Below, piece by piece: positions 34,670-47,781 of a stretch of DNA of 51,000 nucleotides. Origin of the DNA: Neocallimastix lanati (nom. inval.) (lineage: Eukaryota > Neocallimastigomycota > Neocallimastigomycetes > Neocallimastigales > Neocallimastigaceae); NCBI GenBank assembly GCA_016946835.1, contig JACVTC010000052.1, positions 45,001-96,000 on the forward strand, given 5' to 3'. The position numbers and the translations under genes were made by a program. Every line of letters begins with the position of its first letter. Positions within the stretch are counted from its first letter, which is position 1. Under the pieces are notes generated by a model. It did not search any database and was not told where the DNA came from. It saw only the letters and a list, made by a program, of their open reading frames with translations.

Positions 34670-36051
34670 TTGTTATAATTATTATTATTAATTTACGTTT
34701 ATTATTATTATCACATTAAATGAAAAATTAATTGATTTAATAATTTTATATATAGATTAACTTTTTTTTTTTTTTATTAATAAAATTTTGTTTTATTTTT
34801 TATTTTATTTTATTTTATTTATTATTATTATTTTAATTTTTTTTTTTTTAGAAACATTTTAATTAAGGAGTGTTTCGTCTTTTTTTTTTTTGTAATTTTT
34901 TTGTAAATCAATTCATATTTAATTTTTTTTAATTATTTTTTAATTATTATTATTTTTATTATATTTTTTTTATTATATTATATTTGTTTAATTACCATTT
35001 ATATTATTATTATTATTATGTTATTATGTTTTTTTTTTTTTTTTTCCTACCATCACAATGAAAATGTAATTACTTTTTTTTTTTTTTTTTAATAAAGTTG
35101 ATCCTTAAAAAAAGTTTTATAATTTTTTTAAATTTCTTAATTTTTTTTTTTTTTTTTTTTTTTTTAATTAAAAATTATTAAAATAATATATAATAATAAT
35201 AATAATAATAATTAATAATTAATAATTAATAATTAAATTTAAAATTATAAAATAGCAATAAATTAAAGTAGAAATTAATAATTATAAAATAGTAATAAAA
35301 TAATGTTGACATCATTATAAATTATAAATTATAATAATATTAATATTCATTCAATTATTATAAATAGTAACATATAATAATTAATTAATATTCATTCATT
35401 CATTATTATTTGGCATAAATTCTCTAATCCAAGATTTGAGAAATAAATTTACCACAAAAAAAAAAAAAAATTAATTTTTTATACTAATTATATAATTCTA
35501 TTCCTTTTTTTTATCATATTCATAATTTCTTTACTGAATATTTATGTATACTTTATAAAAAAAATAATAATAATAAATAAATAAATAAAAATAAAAATAA
35601 AAATAAAAAACTATTTAATTTTTTCTATTTAATTCCTTTTTCCTTTTTCAAAATTTATTAGTATATAATATTTATACAGTTTCATTTATGTTAACATATA
35701 TATATTTTTATTATTTAATAGATAATATATATTAATATTTTTGCATTAAATGGGATTTTTTATTATTTATTAAATAATCTTTAATCAATATTTTATATAT
35801 AATTTATATATATATATATATTATACATATTTTTCATTAATGGAAAATCAACTTTAATTATTAACTTTATATTTTTTTTTATAAAAAGTGATAAAAATAA
35901 TTTTTTTTTAATACATAAATTTTAATAAATCTTGTTTTAGTTTGAATATATATATCTCCTTTTTATTAAAAGTTTTTACTATCTATTTTAATTATACTTA
36001 AAGTAGATAGTAAGCACTAGAATATATATACTAAGAAAATTAAAATAATAT

Positions 36052-36063
36052 ATATTAAACTCT

Positions 36064-36097
<34 letters not shown>

Positions 36098-36122
36098 CAG
36101 GGAAGAGAATATTAAACTCTAA
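36052..36122 (-). mobile_element. Tiny poly(A)-ended insertion flanked by 14-bp direct repeats
   Basis: atattaaactctaa occurs exactly at 36052-36065 and 36109-36122. Between the copies lie a T run of roughly 30 bases and agacagggaagaga. Read on the minus strand, this is a short unique 5' piece followed by a poly(A) tail between target-site duplications, the signature of a severely 5'-truncated retrotransposition. The donor RNA is not identifiable from 14 bases. Confidence 0.55.
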
Positions 36123-36355
36123 TAAGATGGCAATTTTTTCATTCCATATTAAATGATTATTATTTATTATTATTCTACAATAACTTTAATTTTTATTTTA
36201 TTTTATTTTTATTTTTAATTTTATCTTTTTTTTTTTTTTTTTTATATAGTAAATAAGTTGTATGTATTATTTTTATTAATAAATAAGATTTTAGATAAGA
36301 CTTTATCATTTTATATTAACATTAGCTAAAACTAGGCTTTAATAACATAATTCAA

Positions 36356-36392
<37 letters not shown>

Positions 36393-38066
36393 GTTTATTA
36401 TAATTTTTATTCTTTTTGTATTGATTTTTTTTTTTTTAATTATTATTAAAATTATAAAAATAAATTAATGAAATAAATTTTCAAACTTTTTTTTTTTTTT
36501 TTGATCTTGACTTATTGAAATTAATAAATAAAATAAATTAATTATTATAATTCTAGCATTATATGTTTTAAATTTTTTCATAATGGCGATGTTTTAATAA
36601 TAAATAAATAAATAAATAATTATAATTATAATAAATTTTTAATTATAGAATATTAATATGAATATTATATCTATTAACTTTATAATATATTCATGTATAT
36701 ATTTATATATTCTATAAATATATTAATTTATTTATCTTTATATATTTACGAATATGTAGAATATAAATAAAAAAATATATTTATAGTCTAAAGAAAATAT
36801 GTAATAGGTAACATACCAATATAATGAAAAAAAAAAAAATAAATTTAAAAATAAAAAAAAATACAGAATTTTTGTGTAGAGCAATCTAAAGTTTCCATTT
36901 AAATTATTTCAATTAATTAATTAAATAATAAATAATTAAATTAAAAATGAATAAACAAAATATATATTAATTTATATTAAATTAAATTAAATTTTAATTA
37001 AATATGATTTAATTATCGAATTCAATATCATATTTTATAAATATATTATTTTTTTTATTATTTATATTTTATTTTGTTATATTTTATTTTGTTATATTTT
37101 ATAAATTTTTAAAAAAAGATTTATTATATTTTATTATATTTTATTATATTTTATTATATTATATATATTTATAAAAAAAAAAAAACGTTTAATTTGGTTA
37201 TACCTAATAAGGCAAAAAATAAATTAAAAAATTAAACTTTAAAAAATAATTATTTCTATATATATTAATATTTATATCTATTTATATACATATTATTATA
37301 TTAATGTTATAATTATTAATTAGATAGAGGTTAGTAATAATTTCTACTGAATCATCTATTTTATAATGATTGATTATCAACAAAAATAGGGAATAGTCTG
37401 GTAAAAAAAAAATAAAAAACGAGGATATTTTTTTTAATTAATTAATAATTATAATAATTATAATAATTATAATATATATTCATTTATAAAAATTTTTACA
37501 TTAAACGATATTAAAATAAAATATAACAAAATAAAAATTAAAACAAAACAAAATAAAATAAAATAAAAATAAATTAATTTATATTAACGGCTAGGCACAC
37601 TGTATATTTATATTATTATAATCCATATTAAAATATATAAATAAAGAAATAATATAAAAACAAAAAAAAAGTATTTAATTTTTTTTTTTTTTTTAATTAC
37701 AAATTCGAATTACTTTATTAATTTAAGAATATAGAATATAAAAAATAAAATATAAAGTATTATTTTTATTTTCATAAATATAAAAAAAAAAAAAATAATA
37801 CTTTATGATTTGCTAGAAATAAAAAAAAAAAAAAGGGAAATTTAGGAAGAAAAAAATAGTAATAATAAATCAATAAAAAATAAAAAAGATAAAAAATAAT
37901 AATAATAATTTTAATAATAAAGAATTAAATATAGCTATAAATTTAATAAAAATAACTATATAATATATAAAATATTTATAAAAATTATTATTATTTTTTT
38001 TAATTTATTTATAAGTAAATTAATATCCATATAAATATAAATAATAATAATAATAATAAAATAAAA

Positions 38067-39356
38067 ATGAGTTCATCTACAATAGCTTCAAGATTTTTAA
38101 TAGAACATGAAACATGTTTTGGAAAGGAAGAAAGAAGTTTTATAGAAGGTTTCTTAACAGAATTTAAGGATTCCTATCGTTATACTTTTTTAATTCAATT
38201 TATATTAGTTTCACTTTTATATTTCAATGTTGGTAAAGGGGTATACTGGAAGGTATTATTTTATGCTTCCACTGCTGGTTTATTAGGTTCAATTTTTGAA
38301 AATATTGCCGTTTCCTATTTATGTAGAGAATCCCTAAAAACAGAAGAACATTCCATCTTCTTTTTATTCTTTTTAATCAATGAAATTTTCTGGATCACTA
38401 CAGAGTATGCCATCCCTTACTTAAACTTAATTAAGATGAAGGCTTTTGCTAGAGGTAAATTAGCTAATATAATGAGATTTACCATTCTTGGTCTCTTCAT
38501 TCCATTTGTCTTTTTCAGATTCTTAATTGGTTACACTCGTATGAAGAAAGGTTACCTACAAGATGTTGAAATTCAAACCTATCATGGATATGCTTTTGGT
38601 GTCATGGCCATTGCTGATCTCATCTGTACCTTTGCTATTCTCTACTTTGTCAGACAAAATAACCTCAGAGCCATTTCAAATCTTAATGACTACATTAAAC
38701 ACTCCAGTTACACAATCTTAGTTGGTGTTGATATTGTCAGTACCTTACTTTCCATCTTAAGTCTTTTTAACTCCTTAACCAGTAATGCCAATCCTATTCT
38801 TAAGAGTTTAACCGTTCCATTATTCTGTTTCAAAAGTTCCTTTGTATTAATTTTAGCCATCGATGCCTTCCTCTTTAAATATGGTGCTAATATGAGTTCT
38901 ATTAATGAATCCAAAAATAATAGTAGTACTAATAATTCTAGAAGCTTCGGAACCTACAAAGGAGGTAGTAATTCCAATGGATACAAAAACTACAAAAGTC
39001 TTGATTTAAATAAAAACAAGAGTTTTGGAGCTAGCTACACGATTGACATGAACGCTCTTAACAATAAGACTAATAATTCAAATAATAATAATAATAATAA
39101 TAACAATGTCAACAATAATAATAATATAACTTTAAATAGCAATGGTTATTCATACAAAAGCAAAACCAATCAAAGTAATATTGTTTCTCCATACAACTTT
39201 TCTTCCTTTGATAAATCTAAAGCCCAATCTCCTATAGTAAAAAATTTTACTAATTTACCAAGTAATTCATCACCGATATTATTTGAGACTACTTCAAATA
39301 ATACTCAAAAAGTTGAAGTGAATGCCTATTCAAAAACCTACGGCTATTATTATTAA
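38067..39356 (+). CDS. Seven-transmembrane protein with Asn/Ser-rich tail, paralog A (429 aa)
   Basis: Predicted multipass membrane protein of unknown function. Hydrophobic segments lie at about 39-54, 61-82, 97-122, 135-156, 173-195, 213-234 and 250-270, giving seven spans, an N-terminal region of about 38 residues and a long tail of about 155 residues. Loops carry conserved blocks shared with the paralog at 49090: NVGKGVYWKVLFY, EYAIPYLNLIKMKAFARGK, RFLIGYTRMKK, NLNDYIKHSSYTIL and AIDAFLFKYGAN. The tail is Asn/Ser-rich with a poly-Asn run, yet it keeps KTNQSNIVSPYNFSSFDK (366-383) and VKNFTN. No GPCR motif such as DRY or NPxxY was recognised, so a receptor role is only a possibility. Codons in the membrane core use more ACC/ATC/GTC than other genes here, which may mean good expression. 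It is a single exon. The ATG is the first in frame after an AAT-rich leader. Confidence 0.85.
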   Translation: MSSSTIASRFLIEHETCFGKEERSFIEGFLTEFKDSYRYTFLIQFILVSLLYFNVGKGVYWKVLFYASTAGLLGSIFENIAVSYLCRESLKTEEHSIFFLFFLINEIFWITTEYAIPYLNLIKMKAFARGKLANIMRFTILGLFIPFVFFRFLIGYTRMKKGYLQDVEIQTYHGYAFGVMAIADLICTFAILYFVRQNNLRAISNLNDYIKHSSYTILVGVDIVSTLLSILSLFNSLTSNANPILKSLTVPLFCFKSSFVLILAIDAFLFKYGANMSSINESKNNSSTNNSRSFGTYKGGSNSNGYKNYKSLDLNKNKSFGASYTIDMNALNNKTNNSNNNNNNNNNVNNNNNITLNSNGYSYKSKTNQSNIVSPYNFSSFDKSKAQSPIVKNFTNLPSNSSPILFETTSNNTQKVEVNAYSKTYGYYY

Positions 39357-40363
39357 TATTAAATTGATATATATATTTATTTAATATTAATAATAATACC
39401 AATAACACAATACCAATAAGATTAATTTAAAATACTAAAAAAAAAAAAAAAAATAAATTATATTAAACAATTATTATATTAAAACATATTAATATTCATA
39501 TACATAAATACACACATACTAAAAAAAAAAAAAATGATTAAAACAAGTATAAATAAATATATCGTAGTGCAACATTAAAGAAAAAAAAATTTTTTGGCAT
39601 TATACAATTTAATAATAATAAATAATTATAGAAAAATATTAAAAAAAAAATGATAAACCTATAAAAAGATATATTAATTCTTTTTTTTTTTTTTTAATAT
39701 TAAAAACCACCCTAAATTTATTATTTAAATTTACATAACAAAAAAATTTTTTTTTTATAAAAATTACAGAAAAAAATTTTTTTTTGTTATTACTTTTATT
39801 ATTATTATTTTTATAGTATCAAAAAAAATTTTTTATATGTATTTTGATTGTTTTTATTTTATATATTAAATAGAATAGATAATTTATATTAAATATATAA
39901 AGTATTTTAATTATTCCATTTACTAATTAATTTAAATAAAAAAATAAAAATTATATTAATATATTTATATTTATACTTAATATATATAATTATATTTATA
40001 TTTATATTTATACTAAATATAAATAATTATAATTATATTATATATATACTATATATATATATTTATATATATATTATTATTTAAATTTATATATATATTT
40101 ATATTTATATATTAAATTTTTTTTGGAATTTTTTTTATTTTCTATATTTTAACTAAAAAAATTTATAAAAATCCAGAAATATTAAATTAATTTATTTTTT
40201 TAATTTTTTTTTCTGTAACATTTAAATAAATAAACTTTAATAATTATAAATATTCAATGTAAAAAATGAAATCTAAAAAAGTAAATAATAAATAAATAAG
40301 TAGTAAATAATAAATAAATAAGTAGTAAATAATAAATAAATAAATGAATAATAATTAAATAAT

Positions 40364-40473
40364 AAAATAAAATTGTAAATAATGATTAAATTACAAATAA
40401 TGAATAACAATTAAATAATATGATAAATAATACTATAATATATAATAAATAATAATAGTTAAATAAATATTAA
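40364..40473. repeat. Left copy of a 107-110 bp exact direct repeat
   Basis: Identical to 40768-40877 (offset 404 bp) from ataaaattgtaaataatg to agttaaataaatattaa. The two copies bracket the hairpin/poly(A) insert. Confidence 0.9.
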
Positions 40474-40731
40474 GATCATAATTTTGTATCTTAAAATTAT
40501 GATTAACATTGCGAAGTCAAAGTTAATTATTATACTTCAGTATAATAATGCCCTTGTGAAGTCTTACAAATATTAATTAAATGAAACTAGAATATATTAT
40601 ACCATTATTTTATTTTTATTTTGTGTTTTATTTTTTGTTTATTTTTTTATCTTTTTTTTTTTTTTTTTTTTATTTTATTACATGTATTTTATCAAATATT
40701 TAATTAATAAAGATGAAACAAGTTTGCTGCC

Positions 40732-40767
<36 letters not shown>
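40474..40767 (+). mobile_element. Hairpin-rich insert ending in poly(A), bracketed by exact repeats
   Basis: About 294 bp unlike its surroundings. Near its left end atcataatttt/aaaattatgat form an 11-bp stem. A second stem, attattatac/gtataataat, has a 4-base ttca loop. A GC-richer word, gtttgctgccgtt, precedes a poly(A) run of about 33. The poly(A) tail next to a repeated flank suggests a retrotransposed short RNA. The flanking duplication is far longer than usual LINE target-site duplications, so a segmental duplication is the rival reading. No coding frame is present. Confidence 0.5.
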
Positions 40768-40773
<6 letters not shown>

Positions 40774-40877
40774 AAATTGTAAATAATGATTAAATTACAA
40801 ATAATGAATAACAATTAAATAATATGATAAATAATACTATAATATATAATAAATAATAATAGTTAAATAAATATTAA
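40768..40877. repeat. Right copy of the 107-110 bp exact direct repeat
   Basis: Starts inside the poly(A) end of the insert and is identical to 40364-40473. Confidence 0.9.
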
Positions 40878-43266
40878 TAATTAAAACCATATTCAATGTT
40901 TAAATGGAAATAAAAAAAAATTATATTCACTTTTTAAATGGAAGAAGTCATAATTTGATTTGATTATAGTGACTAGATAAAAGACATAAATATATGAAAA
41001 CATAAATATATTTAACATTGTAAATTTAAAATAATTATAAAATATAAATAAATAGATCTATTTGAATAAATAATATAATATTAAATATTAAATATAATCT
41101 ATAATAAAAAGTGTATATGAATATGTAAAAATTTGGAAAAAAAAATATATGTAGAATATATATTATTTATAGTTATTTGAATTTTCAATATATTTAGTAC
41201 ATATTAATATTTATTAATTATATATTAAAAAATACGTACATATTAAATATATTATATATTATATTTATGTATTTATATATTTATGTATTTATGTATTTAT
41301 GTATTTATGTATGTATTTATATATTTATATATTTATATATTTATATATTTATTTATATATTTATATATTTATATATTTATTTTTATTTTTTTGTTGTTAT
41401 TTTTTGTTTTTTTTTTCAAGTGATTTTGGGTAAATCATGGGAAAAGTCATTATTTATTCCACGATGTTCTTCATTTCGGAGGTTTTTTTTTTTTTTCTTT
41501 TCTTTCATCATTCTAAAAAAAAAAAAAATTAATAATAGAATTTCGATTCATAAATCTTAATCATGAGTTATTTATTTATAATATAATTATTCATTCATTG
41601 ACTTTTATATTAATGTTACACAATAATCAATGATAAACTAGAAATTAATAAAATTATAATGAATTTCTATTAATAAAATTTCATAAATGAATATTTCTAT
41701 AGAATATTAATAATATCCTATATTAATTAATTAACTTTTTTTTTTTATTATTATTATTAATTGTTTATATTAAATTTAATCTATTTAAATAAAAAAAAAT
41801 AGTTAAATAAGCTCATAGATTAAATTTAACCAGCCATTTTTAATATAAAATAATAATTTTAAAGAATAAAAAAAAAAAAACTATATTAAAAAATTACGAT
41901 TAAATATTTATAATATTAACATTTAATACATTTAAAGATAACTTCAAATTTTTCATTATTATTCTATTTTTATACTTAAAAATAAATGTATAAATAATTA
42001 TATATATAAATAAATAAAGATATAAATATAAATATATTAATAAATGATGAGTCTCTTTTCCCTTCAATCAATATTTAGAAATATCTTAAAAAACAATGAA
42101 TTGAAATAATATTACCAAAAAGTAATAATATATCATTAAAAATATTAATAAATAGATAAATACTTTAAAAAAAAAAAAAAAAAAAAAGAAGATATCATTT
42201 TTCTCGTATTTATAATTATAATTTTATTTTGTTTATCATTTGATATTATGATTTAATATATTAGAGGACATATCTAAACATTTCAACATAAAGTTAAAAT
42301 GTGAAAATACTTATAAATATAAATCATAATATTTTTATTATTTGAAATTAAAAATAATTTATAACAAAAAATAACACAAAAAAATTAATATATAATAAAG
42401 TATGACATATTATTAGTATACTAAGAAGAATAGTCATTAATTAATAAAAGAATGTTATTATTTATTATAAATTATTTAATAAAAGAATATTGTTATTTAT
42501 TATAAATTTATTACTTTAAAAAAAATTGAAAGAATACAATTAATTAGGCTTTTAAACTTATACAATAGAAACAAATGACAATTTCTTAGGATTATTCCTA
42601 TTCTACATTAATCCTTTAATTATTATTAATAATATTTAAAGTATTTTAATAATTAATATAAATTTCGGATAATAAATGTAGTTTAGGATATTAATAATAA
42701 TATTTATGGAATTAGAACAATATACATTTATGTAAATATAAATTAAATTAAGGATACTAATAAGGAAAATTTATTATTATTATTTATATTATAAAAATTA
42801 ATAGAACACTTTAAAATTAAAAATGAAAATGAAAATAAAAAATATGTATATATATATATATATTTATTTAGATATATAAATACTATCAAAATAATAAATT
42901 AATAATTAAAGTAATATTATAAATTTATAAATAATGCTAATGAATAATAATTACTAATAAATAATTTAAAATTTAATATTTTAATAATTAAAAATTATTA
43001 ATTTAAAAAAGAAATAAAAGAAATTATAATTAAAAATATAAGATAATCACAACAATATTACTTTTTTTTTTTTTTTTTTTTTTTTAATTTTTCCCCGTTA
43101 CCTAATGATGACAGATTGTAAAGTATATTTAATTAAATTAAAATTAATACATTTGGTTTACAAAAATAATGAGAAATTCATTTAAAAAAAAATTAAAATT
43201 TTAAAGATATAATCTAATCTTTGTAAATATAAAATAACTTTTTATTCTATAATATTTATTTTATTT

Positions 43267-43267
<1 letters not shown>

Positions 43268-43302
<35 letters not shown>

Positions 43303-43318
43303 TAAATAATAAATAATA

Positions 43319-43354
<36 letters not shown>

Positions 43355-43370
43355 TAAATAATAAATAATA

Positions 43371-43403
<33 letters not shown>

Positions 43404-43443
43404 TAAATAATAAATAATAAATAATAATAATAATAATAATAAT
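43268..43443. repeat. Compound (AAT)n/(AAATAAT)n array, three higher-order units
   Basis: A block of AAT units followed by four AAATAAT units is repeated about three times with a period near 59 bp, ending in a final AAT block. Confidence 0.85.
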
Positions 43444-43984
43444 CTATAATAAAGGATAATAATTTTTTTTTATATTGTCTATTTCAATATTTGTTTTTAT
43501 TTTATCTATTTTTTTTTTTTTTTAATTTTATATATTAAATGAATCAAAAGTTAATTTATATATTTTATTAACTTTTTATAAATCTTAAAGTATTTGAGAT
43601 ATTTACTTTCATTAAATTTATTTTCCTGGTAGAAATTAAGTAACTAAAATATTATTAATTAATAATTAATAATTATAAAAAAATTATAAAACAATTATAA
43701 AAAAATAATATGAAAAGTCTGGTCAATAATTAGAATTAATTATATTTTTAAATAATTAATTAGAGTTGTATGATTTTTTTTTTAAAAAATAATAATAAAA
43801 AAAAAAAAAGGATGGTAAACATTGTTTTATAAATATATAAATTTTCATTTATGTCATTAAAACATCATAAGAACTTTTTTTTTTATAAAAAAAATTTTTT
43901 TAGATTAAATAAAACTTTAAGTATCGATTTACTAGTTCAACAAACTGAAATAGCTAAAATAATAATAGTAATAATAGTAATAAG

Positions 43985-44135
43985 ATAATCCTATTTAAAA
44001 AAAAAAAAAAAGATTCAATCTAAATAATAATATATATATAATAAAATAATTCTATCTAAAAAAAAAAAAAAGATTCTATCTAAATAAAAAATATATATAT
44101 AATAAAGTAATCCTATCTAAAAAAAAAAATAAATA
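43985..44135. repeat. 61-bp tandem repeat, about two and a half units
   Basis: ataatcctatttaaaa (43985), ataattctatctaaaa (44046) and gtaatcctatctaaaa (44107) mark units exactly 61 bp apart. Each unit contains an A run, gattcaatctaaat or a variant, and an (AT)n stretch. Confidence 0.85.
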
Positions 44136-45103
44136 AAAATAAAAGTATATAATTATAATATTTTAAAAATAAATTTACCTAAATAATAATATATAATATA
44201 TTTATAAAACATTTAATTTTAATTCAAAGGAGTTGAATCTTAATTAATAATAAAATTAATTAATATATTTTATATTAATATATTAAAAAAAAAGTTTGAA
44301 TTCAATTATTTTTTTAGTTTTGGGTGGTGTAACATGAGTTATCTTAAATTGAAAAAAATTAAATATTTAAATTATTAAAAATATACTTTAAATGTTTTTA
44401 ATAATTTAAATAATTTTATATAGTATAATAAAAAAAATTAGTACAGATTGAATAAAATATAACATAATAAAATAAAACGAAATAAAATAAATAGTTGAAA
44501 TATAAATATAATTAAAGTACAAATTAAATAAAATAAATAAAATAAAATAAATAGTTGATATATAAAAAATAATTAAAAGTACAGATTGAATAAAACAAAA
44601 TAAAATAAAGTGTTAAAAATAATAATAAAAAAATTGTACTTTTCTAATTTTAGTTTTAGTTTTAAATATTTTAATTATGTATAAAAAATGTATCGAAAAA
44701 TTTTTTTTTAATTTCCTTTTTTAATTACTTAATCTATGAATAATTAATGATATTTAATTTATTTTTAATTAGTTGTGTATAATTTTATTCACATTTTCAT
44801 ATTCATATTTTTTATTTTATATTTAGATTAATTTATAATTTAATATAAAATTTTTTGTAATATAAATTAATCTAAATTTTAATAAAATTAAAAAAAATTA
44901 AAAAAAAAAATTATAAAAAAAATTATAAAAACAAAACTAGCCCAATTTTTATATATCATATATGTAAATGTATTTGAATCTTAAATCATATAAAATGAAC
45001 TATGCTCTATTGGAGATTAATTCACGTTTTATTATTTCTTAATATAAATAATTGAATATATCTTAGCATAAGTGATTTAGAACATTTTTAATAGTAAAAA
45101 TAA

Positions 45104-45150
<47 letters not shown>

Positions 45151-46131
45151 GAATAAAATAAAACTAAAAAAAATAGATACATAATGATAAATTAATTATA
45201 TTTATAATTAATTATTAAATATTAAAAATTTATTGATTTGTAGATTTGGCTATTCCATAATAAATAGAGTATCCTTTTTTTTTTTCCGTTTTCTTTTATG
45301 TGTATATGTATATGAATATGTATGTATGAATTTGTTCTTTTTTCTTTTTTATTACTATCTTATTATTTTATTATTTTATCTTATAAAATTTTTTTCCTCG
45401 GTTTGAAAAATAAATATCTATTAAGGTTTCAGATCTTTTTTATTTTTTTTTAAATCTATTGTTCTTAAATCTTAATGTATTCAACGACAGGAATAAAATA
45501 AAATAAATAGTAAAAAAAAGTAAAATAAATAATAAAATATAAAATAAAATAAAAAAATATTTGAAATATGAATTTAAAGTACAGATTGAATAAAATAAAA
45601 TAAAATAAAAATAAAAAAAAGTAAAATAAAATATAAAATAAAATAAATAATAAAAAAAAGTAAAATGAAATAAATAGTAAAAAAAAAGTAAAATTAAATA
45701 TAAAATTAAATATAAAATAAAATATAAAATAAAATAAAATAAAATAAAAAAAATAGGATATGTAAAACAAATAATTAATAAAAATAGTAATAAAAATGAT
45801 ATAAATCAATTTAAACACAGAATTAATAAATATAATATACTTTTAAAGATAAAAAGTCAATCACAAACTTTAAATATTTAATCGAATTGATAATAAATGA
45901 AGAACAACATATTTATATTAAAATATTTTTAAGAAATAAAGTTTTTGTTTATACGGAGATTAATACTTAAGTACAATATAAGTACAAAAAAACAAAATAA
46001 AACAAAACCAAAACAAAAAAAAAAAAAAAAAAAAAAAATTAAAATATCTATAAATATTATAATTTATTAATGCTTTATAATATTATCTATTATTATTATT
46101 ATTATTATATTGTTCAAATAGTTTTTATTAA

Positions 46132-46163
<32 letters not shown>

Positions 46164-46575
46164 AAAGAATAATTGTTTTTCAAGATAAAGATGTTAAACG
46201 TATCACATAAATTTTGTAATACCTTAATTATTCATTTATTATTATTATTATTATTTATTTAATATTTTTCTTTTTATTTTTTTTAATGTAACATAATCTA
46301 TTTTCTATTTTCTATTATTTTTTTTTTGTGGTACCTCAAAATAATATTAATATTATTCCGAGATACTAATAATACTAATACTAATAATATTAATAATACT
46401 AATAATACTAGTAATTATATTAATGATACTTTAATAATACTAATAATAATAATAAATATATAAATAAATAATATTATTATTAATGATAACTATTATTATA
46501 ATGGCAATTATTGTAATAGAATTTATTATTGTAATGTTAATTATTATTGTAATGTTTATTATTATTGTAATAGTA

Positions 46576-46577
<2 letters not shown>

Positions 46578-46645
<68 letters not shown>
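46578..46645. repeat. (AAT)n microsatellite
   Basis: A pure trinucleotide tract preceded by degenerate ATTATTGTAAT repeats (46490-46575). Confidence 0.9.
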
Positions 46646-46649
<4 letters not shown>

Positions 46650-47749
46650 GTAAAAATTATATTTATAATAATAAATACATTATATTAATTATAATAATAG
46701 TCTCATCAACATAACTGTATTAAAATAATAACAATAATATATACATGTTAATCATAAATAATATTTTACATAAAGAGTATTTTTAATTTTTATTTTTAAA
46801 TAATATTTATATTGTATTATTTTCTTTTTTTTAAAAAAAAAATTTTTTTTTCCATTTAATAATAAAAATAAAAATTTTTTAATGATTTTTACTATTTTAC
46901 TATTTTATTTCAGTATCGCCAAAAAAAGTAACCTAAATGAAACATAAAAATTAATATTGTTTTTTTTTTTCAGTTTTAGTAGAAAACAATCTAAATGAAT
47001 AACATATTGTATTCATTCAATAGATTAGTTTCCTTCTCTCCTTCTCTCCTTCTTCTTCTTCTTTTTTTTTTTTTTATTTCTATTTTTCTTTTCCTTTTTA
47101 TTATATTCTATTATATTATATTTTATTCTATTTTATTTTATTTTATTTTATTTTTTGAAATTGATCATTTTTTGTACAACTCATCAATTTTCATATATCA
47201 AAAAAATGAATAATTATTAATTATTATTAATTTTTTAATAATATTTATATTTATATATATATAAAAAGTTTTTTTTTTTTTCAATTGATTTTAAAAGTTT
47301 AAATCTATTTATTAATTTCTACCTATGTATTAAATAAAATGTTTTAGTATTGTATATATTAATTTATATTTATTTATGTGCCGTATATATTGTACAATTA
47401 AACTCAAACATTTAAATAAACTTTAATTATATTTACTTATACTTATTATTTATATGATTTAATATATTAAGGTATATTGTATTAAACAAAAAATTAAATT
47501 GTTACATATATTAATTGGAATTAGAGTTTAAAAAAAAAAATAGGGAACAAATTTTAAAATGTGCTTGATTTATATTAAATTTTAATTAAGAGCTTAAAAT
47601 TTTATATATATGGAAGAAAAACAAGAACAAAAAGTTTATTCTATATAAAAGTATAAAAATAATTATTCAATTATTTATTATATTATAATCCTAATTTATA
47701 ATATATTATTTATTTTATTTATTATAATTATAATGTATTATTTATTATA

Positions 47750-47781
<32 letters not shown>

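Larger units (their letters stand above)
31331..38066. other. AT-rich intergenic DNA
   Basis: Nearly 7 kb with no supported gene: A and T runs (31912-31942, about 33691-33730, 34634-34663, about 35143-35165), AAT/TTA microsatellites (for example 32221-32260 and 36358-36390) and TTATTATT stretches. Direct repeats and one small flanked insertion are listed separately. The last few hundred bases should hold the promoter of the 7-TM gene at 38067. Confidence 0.75.

Noticed and set aside
45465-45818. Apparent Phe/Tyr/Ile-rich hydrophobic protein on the minus strand
   Set aside because: It is the reverse of AAATAAAAT repeats. The composition is explained by the repeat.
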